Source: Flavobacterium ammonificans (GTDB taxonomy: Bacteria > Bacteroidota > Bacteroidia > Flavobacteriales > Flavobacteriaceae). From it: a DNA stretch of 64,000 bases. Shown here one piece after another: positions 19,306 through 29,900 of this stretch. The position numbers and the translations under genes are program-made. Position 1 is the stretch's first letter. Each line of letters opens with the position of its first letter. The notes under the pieces were generated by a model. It made no database searches, was not told where the DNA came from, and worked only from the letters and a program-made list of their open reading frames with translations. Location of the stretch: positions 1,860,001 through 1,924,000 of the forward strand of contig NZ_AP025185.1 of NCBI RefSeq assembly GCF_020886115.1, written 5' to 3'.

Positions 19306-21084
19306 ATGTCTGAACAATTAAAATCACAAGAAGAGTTTTTAGCAAATTTTAACTGGCATAACTTCCAAGAAGGAATTGATGCAGTAGATGAGAAAAACTT
19401 ACAAGAATTCGAAGCACTAGTTTCAAAAACTTTCATCGCTACAGATCAAGAAGAAGTAGTAGAAGGTGTAGTTGTTAGAATTACAGATAGAGACGTTATC
19501 GTTGATATCAATGCAAAATCGGAAGGTGTTATTTCTTTAAACGAATTCCGTTACAATCCAAACTTAAAAGTAGGTGACAAAGTAGAAGTATTAATTGACA
19601 TCCGTGAGGATAAAACAGGTCAATTAGTATTATCACATAGAAAAGCACGTACTATCAAATCTTGGGACAGAGTTATTTCTGCAAACGAAACTGGTGAAAT
19701 CGTTACTGGTTTTGTTAAATGTAGAACTAAAGGTGGTATGATCGTTGACGTTTTCGGAATCGAAGCTTTCTTACCAGGTTCACAAATTGATGTGAAACCA
19801 ATCCGTGATTATGATGTTTACGTTAACAAAAACATGGAATTTAAAGTAGTTAAAATTAACCACGAATTCAAAAATGTTGTTGTATCTCACAAAGCGCTTA
19901 TCGAAGCGGATATTGAGGTTCAGAAAAAAGAAATCATTGGTCAATTACAAAAAGGACAAGTATTAGAAGGTGTTGTTAAAAACATTACTTCTTATGGTGT
20001 GTTTATTGACTTAGGTGGTGTTGATGGATTAATCCACATTACTGACCTTTCTTGGTCAAGAATCAATCACCCAAGTGAAGTGCTTGAATTAGATCAAAAA
20101 TTAAATGTTGTAATCCTTGATTTCGATGATGAGAAAACAAGAATTCAATTAGGATTGAAACAATTAAACGCTCACCCATGGGATGCTTTAGATGCTAACT
20201 TAGCTGTTGGAGATAAAGTAAAAGGTAAAGTAGTTGTAATCGCTGATTACGGTGCATTTATCGAAGTTGCTGAAGGTGTTGAAGGTTTAATCCACGTTTC
20301 TGAAATGTCTTGGTCAACTCACTTACGTTCTGCTCAAGATTTCGTAAAAGTGGGTGATATCGTAGAAGGAGTTATCTTAACTTTAGATAGAGACGATCGT
20401 AAGATGTCTTTAGGTATCAAACAATTGACACAAGATCCATGGACTGACATTACTTCTAAATACCCAGTAGGTTCTAAACATTCTGGTACAGTTAGAAACT
20501 TTACAAATTTTGGTATTTTCGTAGAATTAGAAGAAGGAATCGACGGATTAATTTACATCTCTGATCTTTCTTGGACTAAGAAAATCAAACATCCATCTGA
20601 ATTTGTAAATGTTGGTGAAAAATTAGACGTAGTAGTATTAGAATTAGATGTTGACGGACGTAAATTATCTTTAGGTCACAAACAAACTACTGCTAATCCT
20701 TGGGATCAATACGAAGATTCATTCGCTGTTGGAACTATCCACAATGGAGCGATTGCTGAAATCGTTGACAAAGGAGCTACTGTAGAATTTGGTGATGATA
20801 TCGTTGCTTTCATTCCTACTCGTCACTTAGAAAAAGAAGACGGTAAGAAATTGAAAAAAGGAGAAACTGCTGATTTCAAAGTAATTGAGTTCAATAAAGA
20901 ATTCAAAAGAGTAGTTGCTTCTCATACTGCTATCTTCCGTGAAGAAGAAGAAAAAAATGTGAGAACAGTTTCTGAAAATACTTCATCTGCATCAACTAAC
21001 AATGCACCTGCTGCAACTTTAGGAGATAACAATGATGTATTAGCTGCTTTAAAAGCTAAAATGGAAAAAACAGAGAAAAAATAA
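19306..21084 (+). CDS. rpsA: 30S ribosomal protein S1
   Basis: A 592-residue RNA-binding protein made of six S1 (OB-fold) repeats at about residues 45-120, 135-200, 215-285, 300-375, 385-460 and 470-540. The later repeats are the most regular (GVVKNITSYGVFIDLGGVDGLIHITDLSW and similar). It brings mRNA to the small subunit; this matters in Bacteroidota, where Shine-Dalgarno sites are weak. Codon use is visibly biased to highly expressed codons (many GTT, GAC, TAC and AAC). It is a single gene with its own promoter, long leader and terminator. Confidence 0.96.
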   Translation: MSEQLKSQEEFLANFNWHNFQEGIDAVDEKNLQEFEALVSKTFIATDQEEVVEGVVVRITDRDVIVDINAKSEGVISLNEFRYNPNLKVGDKVEVLIDIREDKTGQLVLSHRKARTIKSWDRVISANETGEIVTGFVKCRTKGGMIVDVFGIEAFLPGSQIDVKPIRDYDVYVNKNMEFKVVKINHEFKNVVVSHKALIEADIEVQKKEIIGQLQKGQVLEGVVKNITSYGVFIDLGGVDGLIHITDLSWSRINHPSEVLELDQKLNVVILDFDDEKTRIQLGLKQLNAHPWDALDANLAVGDKVKGKVVVIADYGAFIEVAEGVEGLIHVSEMSWSTHLRSAQDFVKVGDIVEGVILTLDRDDRKMSLGIKQLTQDPWTDITSKYPVGSKHSGTVRNFTNFGIFVELEEGIDGLIYISDLSWTKKIKHPSEFVNVGEKLDVVVLELDVDGRKLSLGHKQTTANPWDQYEDSFAVGTIHNGAIAEIVDKGATVEFGDDIVAFIPTRHLEKEDGKKLKKGETADFKVIEFNKEFKRVVASHTAIFREEEEKNVRTVSENTSSASTNNAPAATLGDNNDVLAALKAKMEKTEKK

Positions 21085-21104
21085 TTCTTACGTTTTTATA
21101 AAGT

Positions 21105-21134
21105 AAAGCCTCACAGTAATGTGAGGCTTTTTTT
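21105..21134 (+). terminator. Intrinsic terminator of rpsA
   Basis: A ten-pair perfect stem (AAAGCCTCAC with GTGAGGCTTT), a six-base loop and a T tract. Confidence 0.9.
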
Positions 21135-21167
21135 GTTGGCAACATTAAATTTAAAAGTCTACAAATA

Positions 21168-21202
21168 AAAAACCCTACATCATTTAAAGATGTAGGGTTT
21201 TT
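21168..21202 (-). terminator. Intrinsic terminator of pheT
   Basis: A 14-pair perfect stem (AAAAACCCTACATC with its complement) and a seven-base loop. It lies just after the pheT stop on the minus strand and is back to back with the rpsA terminator. Confidence 0.88.
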
Positions 21203-21222
21203 AGAATCTATTCGATTAAAGT

Positions 21223-23643
21223 TTATCTCAAAACTGCACCAAGTTCAGTTTCAAAATTCTTCTGTAATTTGTTCATGATTTTATCAATCTGTTCATCAGT
21301 CAAAGTTTTAGAGTTGTCCTGAAGAATAAAACTTAAAGCGTACGACTTTTTCCCTTCTGACAAATTATCACCTTGGTACACATCAAATAAATCAATATTT
21401 TTTAATACCTCTTTTTCTGTTTGTTTGGCAATCTTATAAATACTTTCATAAGTTACCCCATTGTCAATTAGCAATGCTAAATCTCTTCTAACTTCAGGAT
21501 ACTTTGGAATTTCAGAAAATTTAATCTTATTCGAAATTAATTTTAAAATAGTAGCCCAGTTAAAATCGGCATAAAAAACCTCCTGTTTGATACCAAACGA
21601 TTTTAGAATTGATTTCTTCACAACACCAATTTCAACGACTGCATCTCTTCCTATACTTAGAGCAATTCCTTCTGAAAAAATATCAGAAGTTAAGGGTTGA
21701 ATTTGTGTTTTCTGAATGCCTAATCGTTCTAAAACAGCATTGACATAACCTTTGAATAAGAAGAAATCTGTTGGTCTTTGACTAGTAGTCCATGATTCTT
21801 GATTTCTATTTCCCGTAAGGAAAAGAGTTAAATGCTTTATCTCTTCATAACCAGAAGGGTAGTTGTGGTAGGTTTTTCCGAATTCAAATAATTTTAAATC
21901 GGTATTTTTTCTATTGATATTGTATGAAATAGCTTCTAATCCAGAAAACAATAAGGACTGACGCATAGTTGCTAAATCACTACTTAGCGGATTTAACATG
22001 GTTACATTATGTTCCTCTTGTAACATTTCTGAAAGTTGAACATAATTGGCGGTAGTTAATGAGTTGGCCATCATTTCATGAAATCCTTGCGAATTCAATT
22101 GTGTTGCTACCACATTTTGTATTTTATAGTCTTCTGTTCTTGGAGAATTTGATACTGTAGCATTTACTTTATTAGAAAATTGGATGTTATTATACCCGTA
22201 AACTCTAAGTATTTCCTCAACTACATCAATTTCTCTTTGAACGTCAACTCTGTAAGCAGGAATAGTTAGTCCTAAACCTGAATCAGTAACGCTGTTTATT
22301 TTAATGTCTAAAGAAACTAAGATTTTTTTAATTATATCTTTAGGAATTTCTTGACCTATAATTTTAGCTACTTTATTAAAATTTAGAAAAACACTAAAAT
22401 CTTCAATCTTTTTTGGATAAACATCAATCAAGTCGGAGGTTATTTCTCCACCTGCTACTTCTTGAATTAATAAGGCAGCACGTTTCAATGCATAATCTGT
22501 AATTGCGGGATCAATTCCTCTTTCAAAACGGAAAGAAGCATCAGTATTCAATTGATGTCTTTTAGCGGTTTTTCGAACGCTTACAGGATTAAAGTAGGCA
22601 CTTTCTAAGAAAATAGACGTTGTGCTTTCTGACACACCCGATTCTTTTCCTCCAAAAACACCAGCAATACATAACGGACCATTTTCGTCACAAATCATGA
22701 TATCTTCTTCGTGCAAACTTCTTTCTACATCGTCAAGAGTAGTAAATTTTGTTCCAGAAGCTAATGTCTTTACTATTATTTTGCCATTTATTTTATCTGC
22801 ATCAAAGGCATGAAGAGGTTGTCCTAATTCATGTAAAACATAATTAGTAACGTCTACTATATTGTTTTTCGGATTTAATCCAATTGCTTTTAAACGATTT
22901 TGTAACCAAGTAGGAGATGGTTTTACAGTAATTCCTGAAATAGTCAAACCACAATATCTCGGAACTAATTTATTTTCTTTAACGTCAATATCAATTTTTA
23001 AGGTACGTTTATCAACTCTGAAATTGGTAACCGATGGTGTAATTAACTCAACATTAACGCCACTTTGTAACATTCCAGCACGTAGATCACGAGCGGTACC
23101 TAAATGACTCATTGCATCGGCACGATTGGGGGTTAATCCAATTTCGAAGACTTGGTCATTTTCAATTTTAAAAACTGTGGCTGCAGGCGTTCCTGGTTGT
23201 AAGGATTCGTCTAAAACCATAATTCCGTCATGACTGTTGCCAAGACCAATTTCGTCTTCAGCACAAATCATTCCGTGACTTTCTTGTCCACGAATTTTAC
23301 CTTTCTTAATTGTAAATGATTCGCCTTCTTTATCGTATAAAATTGTACCAATAGTGGCAACCGGTACTTTTTGTCCAGCAGCAACATTAGATGCTCCACA
23401 TACAATTTGAACAGGAGCTCCATCTCCTAAATCTACGGTAGTTATTTTTAGTCTATCAGCATCAGGATGAGGAATACAAGTTAGAACATGTCCAACTACT
23501 ATTCCTTCTAGACCTCCTTTAACAGATTGGTACTTTTCTACCATTTCTACCTCCAAGCCTAAATCGGTAAGTAATGCAGCCGTTTCTTCGGATTGCCAAT
23601 CTATTTTAATGAACTGTTTTAACCAGTTGTATGATATTTTCAT
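21223..23643 (-). CDS. pheT: Phenylalanine--tRNA ligase beta subunit
   Basis: An 806-residue beta subunit of the (alpha beta)2 synthetase. The N-terminal MKISYNWLKQFI is followed by the EMAP/tRNA-binding domain (~40-150: HPDADRLKITTVDLGDG, VCGASNV), the B3/B4 editing domain (~215-390, with DVTNYVLHELGQPLHAFD), B5 (~405-475), the catalytic-like core, and the C-terminal FDX-ACB anticodon domain (~713-806: YPEVRRDLALLID). pheS is not adjacent, as is common in this phylum. TATATTTG at 23665-23672 on the minus strand is a good -7 element. Confidence 0.96.
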   Translation of the reverse strand: MKISYNWLKQFIKIDWQSEETAALLTDLGLEVEMVEKYQSVKGGLEGIVVGHVLTCIPHPDADRLKITTVDLGDGAPVQIVCGASNVAAGQKVPVATIGTILYDKEGESFTIKKGKIRGQESHGMICAEDEIGLGNSHDGIMVLDESLQPGTPAATVFKIENDQVFEIGLTPNRADAMSHLGTARDLRAGMLQSGVNVELITPSVTNFRVDKRTLKIDIDVKENKLVPRYCGLTISGITVKPSPTWLQNRLKAIGLNPKNNIVDVTNYVLHELGQPLHAFDADKINGKIIVKTLASGTKFTTLDDVERSLHEEDIMICDENGPLCIAGVFGGKESGVSESTTSIFLESAYFNPVSVRKTAKRHQLNTDASFRFERGIDPAITDYALKRAALLIQEVAGGEITSDLIDVYPKKIEDFSVFLNFNKVAKIIGQEIPKDIIKKILVSLDIKINSVTDSGLGLTIPAYRVDVQREIDVVEEILRVYGYNNIQFSNKVNATVSNSPRTEDYKIQNVVATQLNSQGFHEMMANSLTTANYVQLSEMLQEEHNVTMLNPLSSDLATMRQSLLFSGLEAISYNINRKNTDLKLFEFGKTYHNYPSGYEEIKHLTLFLTGNRNQESWTTSQRPTDFFLFKGYVNAVLERLGIQKTQIQPLTSDIFSEGIALSIGRDAVVEIGVVKKSILKSFGIKQEVFYADFNWATILKLISNKIKFSEIPKYPEVRRDLALLIDNGVTYESIYKIAKQTEKEVLKNIDLFDVYQGDNLSEGKKSYALSFILQDNSKTLTDEQIDKIMNKLQKNFETELGAVLR

Positions 23644-23664
23644 TTTGAATTATTTACAAGAACG

Positions 23665-23672
23665 CAAATATA
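23665..23672 (-). promoter_or_regulatory. Putative -7 element of pheT
   Basis: Reads TATATTTG on the minus strand, an exact TAnnTTTG match, 21 bp before the pheT start codon. Confidence 0.45.
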
Positions 23673-23739
23673 AGGATTGCTTGTTGGAGTAAGAAACAAT
23701 TTTATGATTTTTCAGTAGTTAATATAACAAAAAAGTGTC

Positions 23740-24756
23740 TTAGTTACTTTTATTTAAAAAGGCAATCAAACCTTTAAAATAGGTTTTTTGATCATCGTAA
23801 AACGCCATATGACTTCCTTTTGAACAAAATAAATAGGTTCCGTTTTGAACTAATTTTGACATTGCTGACATGTGATTTGGATCCATTGTGTCGTATTTTG
23901 CTCCAATAACTAAGGTAGGAATGGTAATTTTTTTCAAATCGGATTTTCTATCCCATTTTTCTAATTTTCCAGAAATACCAAATTCACTTGGCCCTTGCAT
24001 AGTCACATATAACGATTGATTCATTTTAGCAAAAGAACGATTTACCGGTTCTGGCCAATCTTTTGAAGGAAAACGAAGAATGTGTTTTTCATAGAAATTA
24101 GGAATTAATAATTCCATATAGCGTGGGTTGGCAAAATCTTTCGCAGCTTCAATTTTATTAATTTCTGCTAGCACTTTTGGATCCATTTGTTTGGCTAATA
24201 CTTCGTCAGCATATCTACCATATTCAGGACAACTCGACATCATATTGGAAATAATCAGACCTTTCATATTGTGTTGGTACTTCAACGTATATTCCATTGC
24301 TAAAATTCCACCCCAAGAATGTCCTAATACATAAAAATTTGATTCGTCTAAATGCAACGCTTTTCTAACTTGTTCTACTTCTTCGACGTAACGTCCCAAA
24401 TCCCAAAGCGCAGCGTCATTTGGATTATCTGAGTTACCGCAACCCAATTGATCATAATAAATTATTTCAATTCCTTCAGCAGGCAGAAAATTTTCAAAAC
24501 ACTCAAAATATTCGTGTGTAGCTCCAGGTCCACCATTAAGAAGCAATAATTTAATTTTCGGATTGTTACCAATACGTTTTGTCCAAACATTAAATGTTCC
24601 TTTTGAAGTAGTGATTGGAATTACTTTTACACCACCATTTTGAATACTATCGTTTGACTTTTCAAAATATACAGACGAATTTTCTGAGACAATTTTTTGA
24701 CAAGAAACAAAAAACGAAAGAAGTACAACTAAAAAAAATGTAGCAAATGTTTTCAT
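23740..24756 (-). CDS. Proline iminopeptidase-family alpha/beta hydrolase lipoprotein
   Basis: A 338-residue serine peptidase of family S33. It has a lipoprotein signal (SFFVSC, Cys19), the oxyanion-hole motif NGGPGATHEYF, the DQLGCGNSD segment, the nucleophile GHSWGG with Ser147, and a late Asp/His pair (GAKYDTMDP, SKGSHMAFYDD). Members release N-terminal proline from peptides, so the mature protein probably trims peptides in the periplasm. It is separated from the bestrophin gene by 16 bp and is likely part of the same minus-strand run. Confidence 0.85.
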   Translation of the reverse strand: MKTFATFFLVVLLSFFVSCQKIVSENSSVYFEKSNDSIQNGGVKVIPITTSKGTFNVWTKRIGNNPKIKLLLLNGGPGATHEYFECFENFLPAEGIEIIYYDQLGCGNSDNPNDAALWDLGRYVEEVEQVRKALHLDESNFYVLGHSWGGILAMEYTLKYQHNMKGLIISNMMSSCPEYGRYADEVLAKQMDPKVLAEINKIEAAKDFANPRYMELLIPNFYEKHILRFPSKDWPEPVNRSFAKMNQSLYVTMQGPSEFGISGKLEKWDRKSDLKKITIPTLVIGAKYDTMDPNHMSAMSKLVQNGTYLFCSKGSHMAFYDDQKTYFKGLIAFLNKSN

Positions 24757-24772
24757 AGACTAAAAATTGAGT

Positions 24773-25636
24773 TTATAATATTTCTTCAATATGTTTCTTG
24801 ATATTTTCGGCGATTTTTTTAGTGGGTAAATCATTAGCATCTTGACCAAAAGGATCTTCGATTTCTTCTGCAATTAATTCTAAACTTGCCAATACATAGA
24901 AAATAAAAACTACTACTGGAATTACAAAATATCCTAAACTAAATACATAACCAAAAGGCAATGTTAAAACATAAATAAAGATAAACTTCTTTATGAAAGC
25001 ACTATATGAATAGGGTATAGGCGTATTTTTTATTCGTTCGCAAGCACCACATATGTCGGTAAACGATTGTAATTCGCTATTAATTATAATTAGTTGGTCT
25101 CCCGTTATTTTCTCAGAAAGATACAAACTATTTACTTTCACGAATAATTTATTGGCTACTTGATTGGGACGGTGTTTGTGGTGGTCAATTTCTAAATCGA
25201 CATCATCAAATAATTGTTTCCCTGTATCGCTATCATTTAAATGTTTTCTTAGAATAGTAGCATAATGCGGAATCATTTTTTTAAAAAATTCACGATCATT
25301 GTCATCCACTAACATAGCGTTAAGTTTTATTGCTAAATTACGGGAACTGTTCACTAATCCTCCCCATAATTTCCTTCCTTCCCACCAACGATCGTAAGCA
25401 GTATTGGTTCTGTAAGCTAACAATAATGAAATAACAAAACCCAACATTCCATGCATCATAGAAATATTCTTCACATGACTATCATCAGGTAAGTGCCAAT
25501 ATTCAATTTCAAGATAAGCGATAATTCCTGAATAAATTCCAATAATAATCATAATTGGAATTAATTTCCTGAAAGTGTCTGCTTTGCTAAAATGAAAAAT
25601 AAAGCTAAACCAATCTTTTGGGTTGTATGAAGTCAT
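24773..25636 (-). CDS. Bestrophin-family anion channel
   Basis: A 287-residue membrane protein of the bestrophin (formerly UPF0187) family. Two hydrophobic helices near the N-terminus (LIPIMIIIGIYSGIIAYL and MLGFVISLLLAYRTNTAYDRWWEGR) and a second pair around residues 205-250 fit the four-helix bestrophin subunit. AYRTNTAYDRWWEGR is the conserved signature. Bacterial homologues assemble as pentameric channels with cation or anion selectivity that varies. It follows the tolC-like gene by nine bases, so it may be co-transcribed with the efflux operon without being part of the pump. Confidence 0.85.
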   Translation of the reverse strand: MTSYNPKDWFSFIFHFSKADTFRKLIPIMIIIGIYSGIIAYLEIEYWHLPDDSHVKNISMMHGMLGFVISLLLAYRTNTAYDRWWEGRKLWGGLVNSSRNLAIKLNAMLVDDNDREFFKKMIPHYATILRKHLNDSDTGKQLFDDVDLEIDHHKHRPNQVANKLFVKVNSLYLSEKITGDQLIIINSELQSFTDICGACERIKNTPIPYSYSAFIKKFIFIYVLTLPFGYVFSLGYFVIPVVVFIFYVLASLELIAEEIEDPFGQDANDLPTKKIAENIKKHIEEIL

Positions 25637-25645
25637 GAAAATAGA

Positions 25646-26962
25646 TTAGTCTAAGTTAATTATACCTGCTAATTCTTTTAGTACTATCTCTGATAATTTA
25701 GCTTGAAATTGTGCATTACTATTTCTCACTTTAGCATTCACATAATTCAATTGTGCAGTTCTGAACTCTAAAGTTGTAATTGTTCCAATCTTGAATTTAT
25801 CTAATGTAATATCTAAATTTTGTTTAGCGTATATTTCATTTTTATTTTCAATTACAACTAATTGATTGTTGGTTAAGTAGGTTTGATAAGCTGCGTTTAG
25901 CTGAGCTTGCAACTCTAACCTTTGTGAATTTAATGTAAGTTTAGAATTGTCTAACATTATCTTAGCAATCTTTTCATTTCTATTTTGATTCCAACCATTA
26001 AACAAATTGAGAGCAGCGTTAAATCCATAATTAAAACCTCTTGCCGATGTTGCTGCAGCAAAACCAAGACTTGCTTGTGTTTCACTAAATACATAGCCTG
26101 AACTTAATGTGATAACTGGATAACGATCGCCTTTAATTTGTTTAAGTTGTAATTCGGCAACATTCTTTGACAATAATAAACTTACTAATTGTGGGTTCTG
26201 TTTTTCAACTAAATCAGACAATTCGGTAAGTTTTAGATTTTCATCAACTTTAATTTTTTCGATTACATTGAATTGGGTTTGTAGATCTCTTGCTAAAATC
26301 TTATTTAATAAAGTTTTAGTGTTTTGAAATACTTCTTGCTGCTTTAATAAGACAACATTATCTGTATTTAAATCTACTTGAGCGTTGAGAACTTCTAATT
26401 TAGAAGCTTTACCAATTGCAAACCGATTTTGAGCTAAAGCCAATCTTTGATTAGAAATTACTAAAGTAGAGTCCAACGCTTTTAATTGTTGTTGCTGTTG
26501 AACCAAATTAAAATAAGTAGATGATACCTCGCTTAACTTTGATATAATTGTTTGTTGAAGTTGAGTAGATCCTAGTTTTTCAAGTTCTTTTAACTGTTCT
26601 AATCGAGTAAACATTTTAAATCCATTAAAAATAGTCCAATCTAAACTTACACCATAATTTAAACTATTATTCAATGCGTTATCTAATGCATTGACAACAC
26701 CATTTTGTAGCGTTAATGTACTGTTTTGAACTCTATTGTTTGCAGCTACGGAGGCTGTCAATGTAGGAAGCATTCCTGCATTTCCAATAGTAGAATTAGT
26801 TTTTGCAATGTTATAATTGTTAGAGGCAATTTTTATTTCAAAGTTGTTCTCTAACGCAATTTTAATAGCATTTTCAATAGTTAAAACTTCTTGCGAATAA
26901 GAACTCGAAAAAACAGAAAATACTATTAAATAGAATATTTTGATTCGGTGACAATTTTTCAT
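25646..26962 (-). CDS. TolC-family outer-membrane efflux protein
   Basis: The start is placed at the ATG at 26962 (439 residues, MKNCHRIKIFYLIVFSVFSSSYSQ signal peptide); the longer frame overlaps the pump gene. Two TolC repeats are visible, each beginning with the typical AIKIALENNFEIKIA / LNLFNGWNQNRNEKIA helices, and the end carries FKIGTITTLEFRTAQLNYVNA. It forms the trimeric outer-membrane duct for the RND pump encoded directly upstream (one base between the stop and this start). Confidence 0.9.
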   Translation of the reverse strand: MKNCHRIKIFYLIVFSVFSSSYSQEVLTIENAIKIALENNFEIKIASNNYNIAKTNSTIGNAGMLPTLTASVAANNRVQNSTLTLQNGVVNALDNALNNSLNYGVSLDWTIFNGFKMFTRLEQLKELEKLGSTQLQQTIISKLSEVSSTYFNLVQQQQQLKALDSTLVISNQRLALAQNRFAIGKASKLEVLNAQVDLNTDNVVLLKQQEVFQNTKTLLNKILARDLQTQFNVIEKIKVDENLKLTELSDLVEKQNPQLVSLLLSKNVAELQLKQIKGDRYPVITLSSGYVFSETQASLGFAAATSARGFNYGFNAALNLFNGWNQNRNEKIAKIMLDNSKLTLNSQRLELQAQLNAAYQTYLTNNQLVVIENKNEIYAKQNLDITLDKFKIGTITTLEFRTAQLNYVNAKVRNSNAQFQAKLSEIVLKELAGIINLD

Positions 26963-26963
26963 T

Positions 26964-29900
26964 TTATTTAATTTCTTGTTCGTATTCAGCAATATGATCA
27001 AATTCAGGATAATGTTTTCTGGTTTTAGACCACATCATATATAAAGCTGGTATAACGAATAATGTTAGTACAAGGGAGAAAACAGTTCCTCCTACAATAA
27101 CCACTCCCATACCAATTCTGCTAGTAGAAGCTGCTCCAAGTGATAGTGCAATTGGCAAAGCGCCCAAAGCAATGGCTAAACTAGTCATTAATATTGGTCG
27201 AAGTCGGGCTTCTGAGGCTTCTAAAATAGCTTCTAATTTTGGTTTTCCTTGTTCGCGTAGTTGATTGGCAAATTCCACAATCAAGATTCCGTTTTTAGTA
27301 ACCAAACCGATTAACATTACGGTTCCAATCTGGCTGAATATATTCCAACTTTGGTTGAACAACCATAATGAAAATAAAGCTCCTGCCACTGCCATTGGAA
27401 CAGTTAAAATAATAATTATTGGATCTATAAAACTTTCAAATTGAGCAGCTAAGATTAAGAATATTAATAATAAAGCCAACCCAAAAGCGAAACTAGTATT
27501 GGAACTACTCTCAACAAAATCTCTTGATTCTCCTCCTAAATCAGTAGTAAAGGAATCGTCTAATACTTTGTCTTTAATTTCGTTCATAGCTTCAATCCCA
27601 TCTCCAATACTTTTTCCTGGCGCTAAACCAGCTGAAACTGTAGCAGACATAAATCTATTATTATGATACAATTGCGTTGGATTACTTTGCTCTTCAATGG
27701 TAATGACGTTATCCATCTGAATTAATTCCCCTTTGTTATTTTTAACAAACATTGAGGTCAGATCCAATGGCTTAGAACGGTCATTTTTTTCAAATTGTCC
27801 AATAACTTGATACTGTTTTCCGTTGCGTAGGAAGTATCCAAAACGCTGTCCACTTAATGACAATTGCAATGTTTGAGCTACATCAAGTACTGAAATACCT
27901 AAACTTTCTGCTTTCTCTCTGTCAATGGTAACATTGATTTCAGGTTTGTTGAATTTTAAATTCACATCCGTAGTGGAGAAAGTTTCATTCTTAGCTGCTT
28001 CTTCCATAAACAAAGGAATTTTTTCTCTTAACTTTTCAAAATTAGAAGCTTGAATAATATATTGGATAGGTAATCCACCGCGTCTATTAACTGCAATTGT
28101 TGGTTGTTCGATAACTGATGTTTTTGCTTCGGAATACCCACTTGTCCATTTGGTTAGTTTTTCAGCTACTTCTTTTTGAGACGCTTTTCTTTCGTTGGGT
28201 TGTAATAACGAAATTCTAACAAAACCACTATTTACAGATGAAGCATTAAAACCAGGTGAAGTAATCACTAAAGCTACTTTCTTTTCCGGAATAGAATCGT
28301 CAACTAATTTTGAAATCTCTTGCATAAAACGATCGGTATATTCATACGAAGAACCTTCTGATGTGGCTACACGCAATACCATTCCGCTACGGTCATCGTA
28401 GGGTGCGGTTTCTTTTTTTAACAAATTGAAGAACAGATAAATTAATCCAAAACAAGCTATTAAAATTGGGAAACTCAACCACTTCTTTTTCATAAAACGG
28501 GCTAAAGAATCAGCATAGCCACTGTTTAATTTTTGAAAATACGGTTCTGTCAGATTGTAAAATTTCGACTTTTCTTGCTTTCCACCTTTCATCAAATACG
28601 CATTCAACATTGGTGTTAGCGTAAGTGAAACAAAAGCAGAAACTAAAACGGCTGCTCCAATAACGACTCCAAATTCCCGGAACAAGCGTCCCACAAAACC
28701 TTCTAAGAAAATTACTGGTAAGAATACTGCAGCTAAGGTGATTGAAATCGAAATAACAGCAAAAAAGATTTCGTTGGAACCTTTGATAGCTGCCTCGATT
28801 GGACTCATTCCTTCTTCTACTTTTTTGAAAATATTTTCGGTTACTACAATTCCGTCATCTACAACTAGCCCTGTTGCTAAAACAATAGCTAATAATGTAA
28901 GTACATTTATAGAGAATCCAAACAACCACATAATAAAAAATGTAGCTATTAAAGAAACTGGAATATCAATTAAAGGTCGGAAAGCAATGGCCCAGTCTCT
29001 AAAGAATAAATAGATAATTAAAACAACTAACAAGATTGAAATCCCTAATGTTTCTGCCACTTCAATAACCGATTGTTTTACAAAAACGGTATTGTCAATT
29101 ACAATATTTAACTTAATATCTTTAGGAAGTTCTTTTTTAAAGCGTTCAAATTCTTTGTAAAATGCTTTCGCTATATCTAAATAATTAGCTCCTGGTCTTG
29201 GCACAATAGCAACCCCTACAAGAGGAACGCCAGATTGCATCATATTAGTTTCCACATTTTCTGGACCAATTTCGGCTTTTCCAATATCACTAAAACGAAC
29301 AATTTTATCTCCTTCGGAACGAATAATGATATTATTAAATTCTTCTTCTTTTGAAATGTTTCCAATGGTTCTCACCATTAATTCGGTATTGGATCCCGTT
29401 ATTTTACCAGAAGGTAATTCTACATTTTGTTTTACAAGTGCATTTCTAACTTCAGAAACTGTACAACCATAAGAAGCTAATTTTACAGGATCTATCCATA
29501 AACGCATAGCATAACGTTTTTGACCCCAAATTTGAATTCCACTGACTCCTGGAATAGTTTCTAATCGCTGACCAATAACATTTTCTGCAAAATCACTTAA
29601 CTCTAAAGCATTTCGTGAATCACTTTGAACTGTCATCGAAATAATCGCATCACTATTAGCATCCGCTTTTGATACAACAGGTGGCGCATCGATATCTTGA
29701 GGTAAGTTTCGAATAGCTTGCGACACTTTATCACGAACATCATTTGCTGCTTCTTCTAAATCTTTGTCTAAGTTAAATTCAACTGTAATGTTACTACTTC
29801 CCTGAATACTGGACGAAGTAACATTTCGAATACCATCGATGGAATTAATCGCTTTCTCAAGTGGTTCTGTAATTTGTGACTCGATAATATCAGAGTTGGC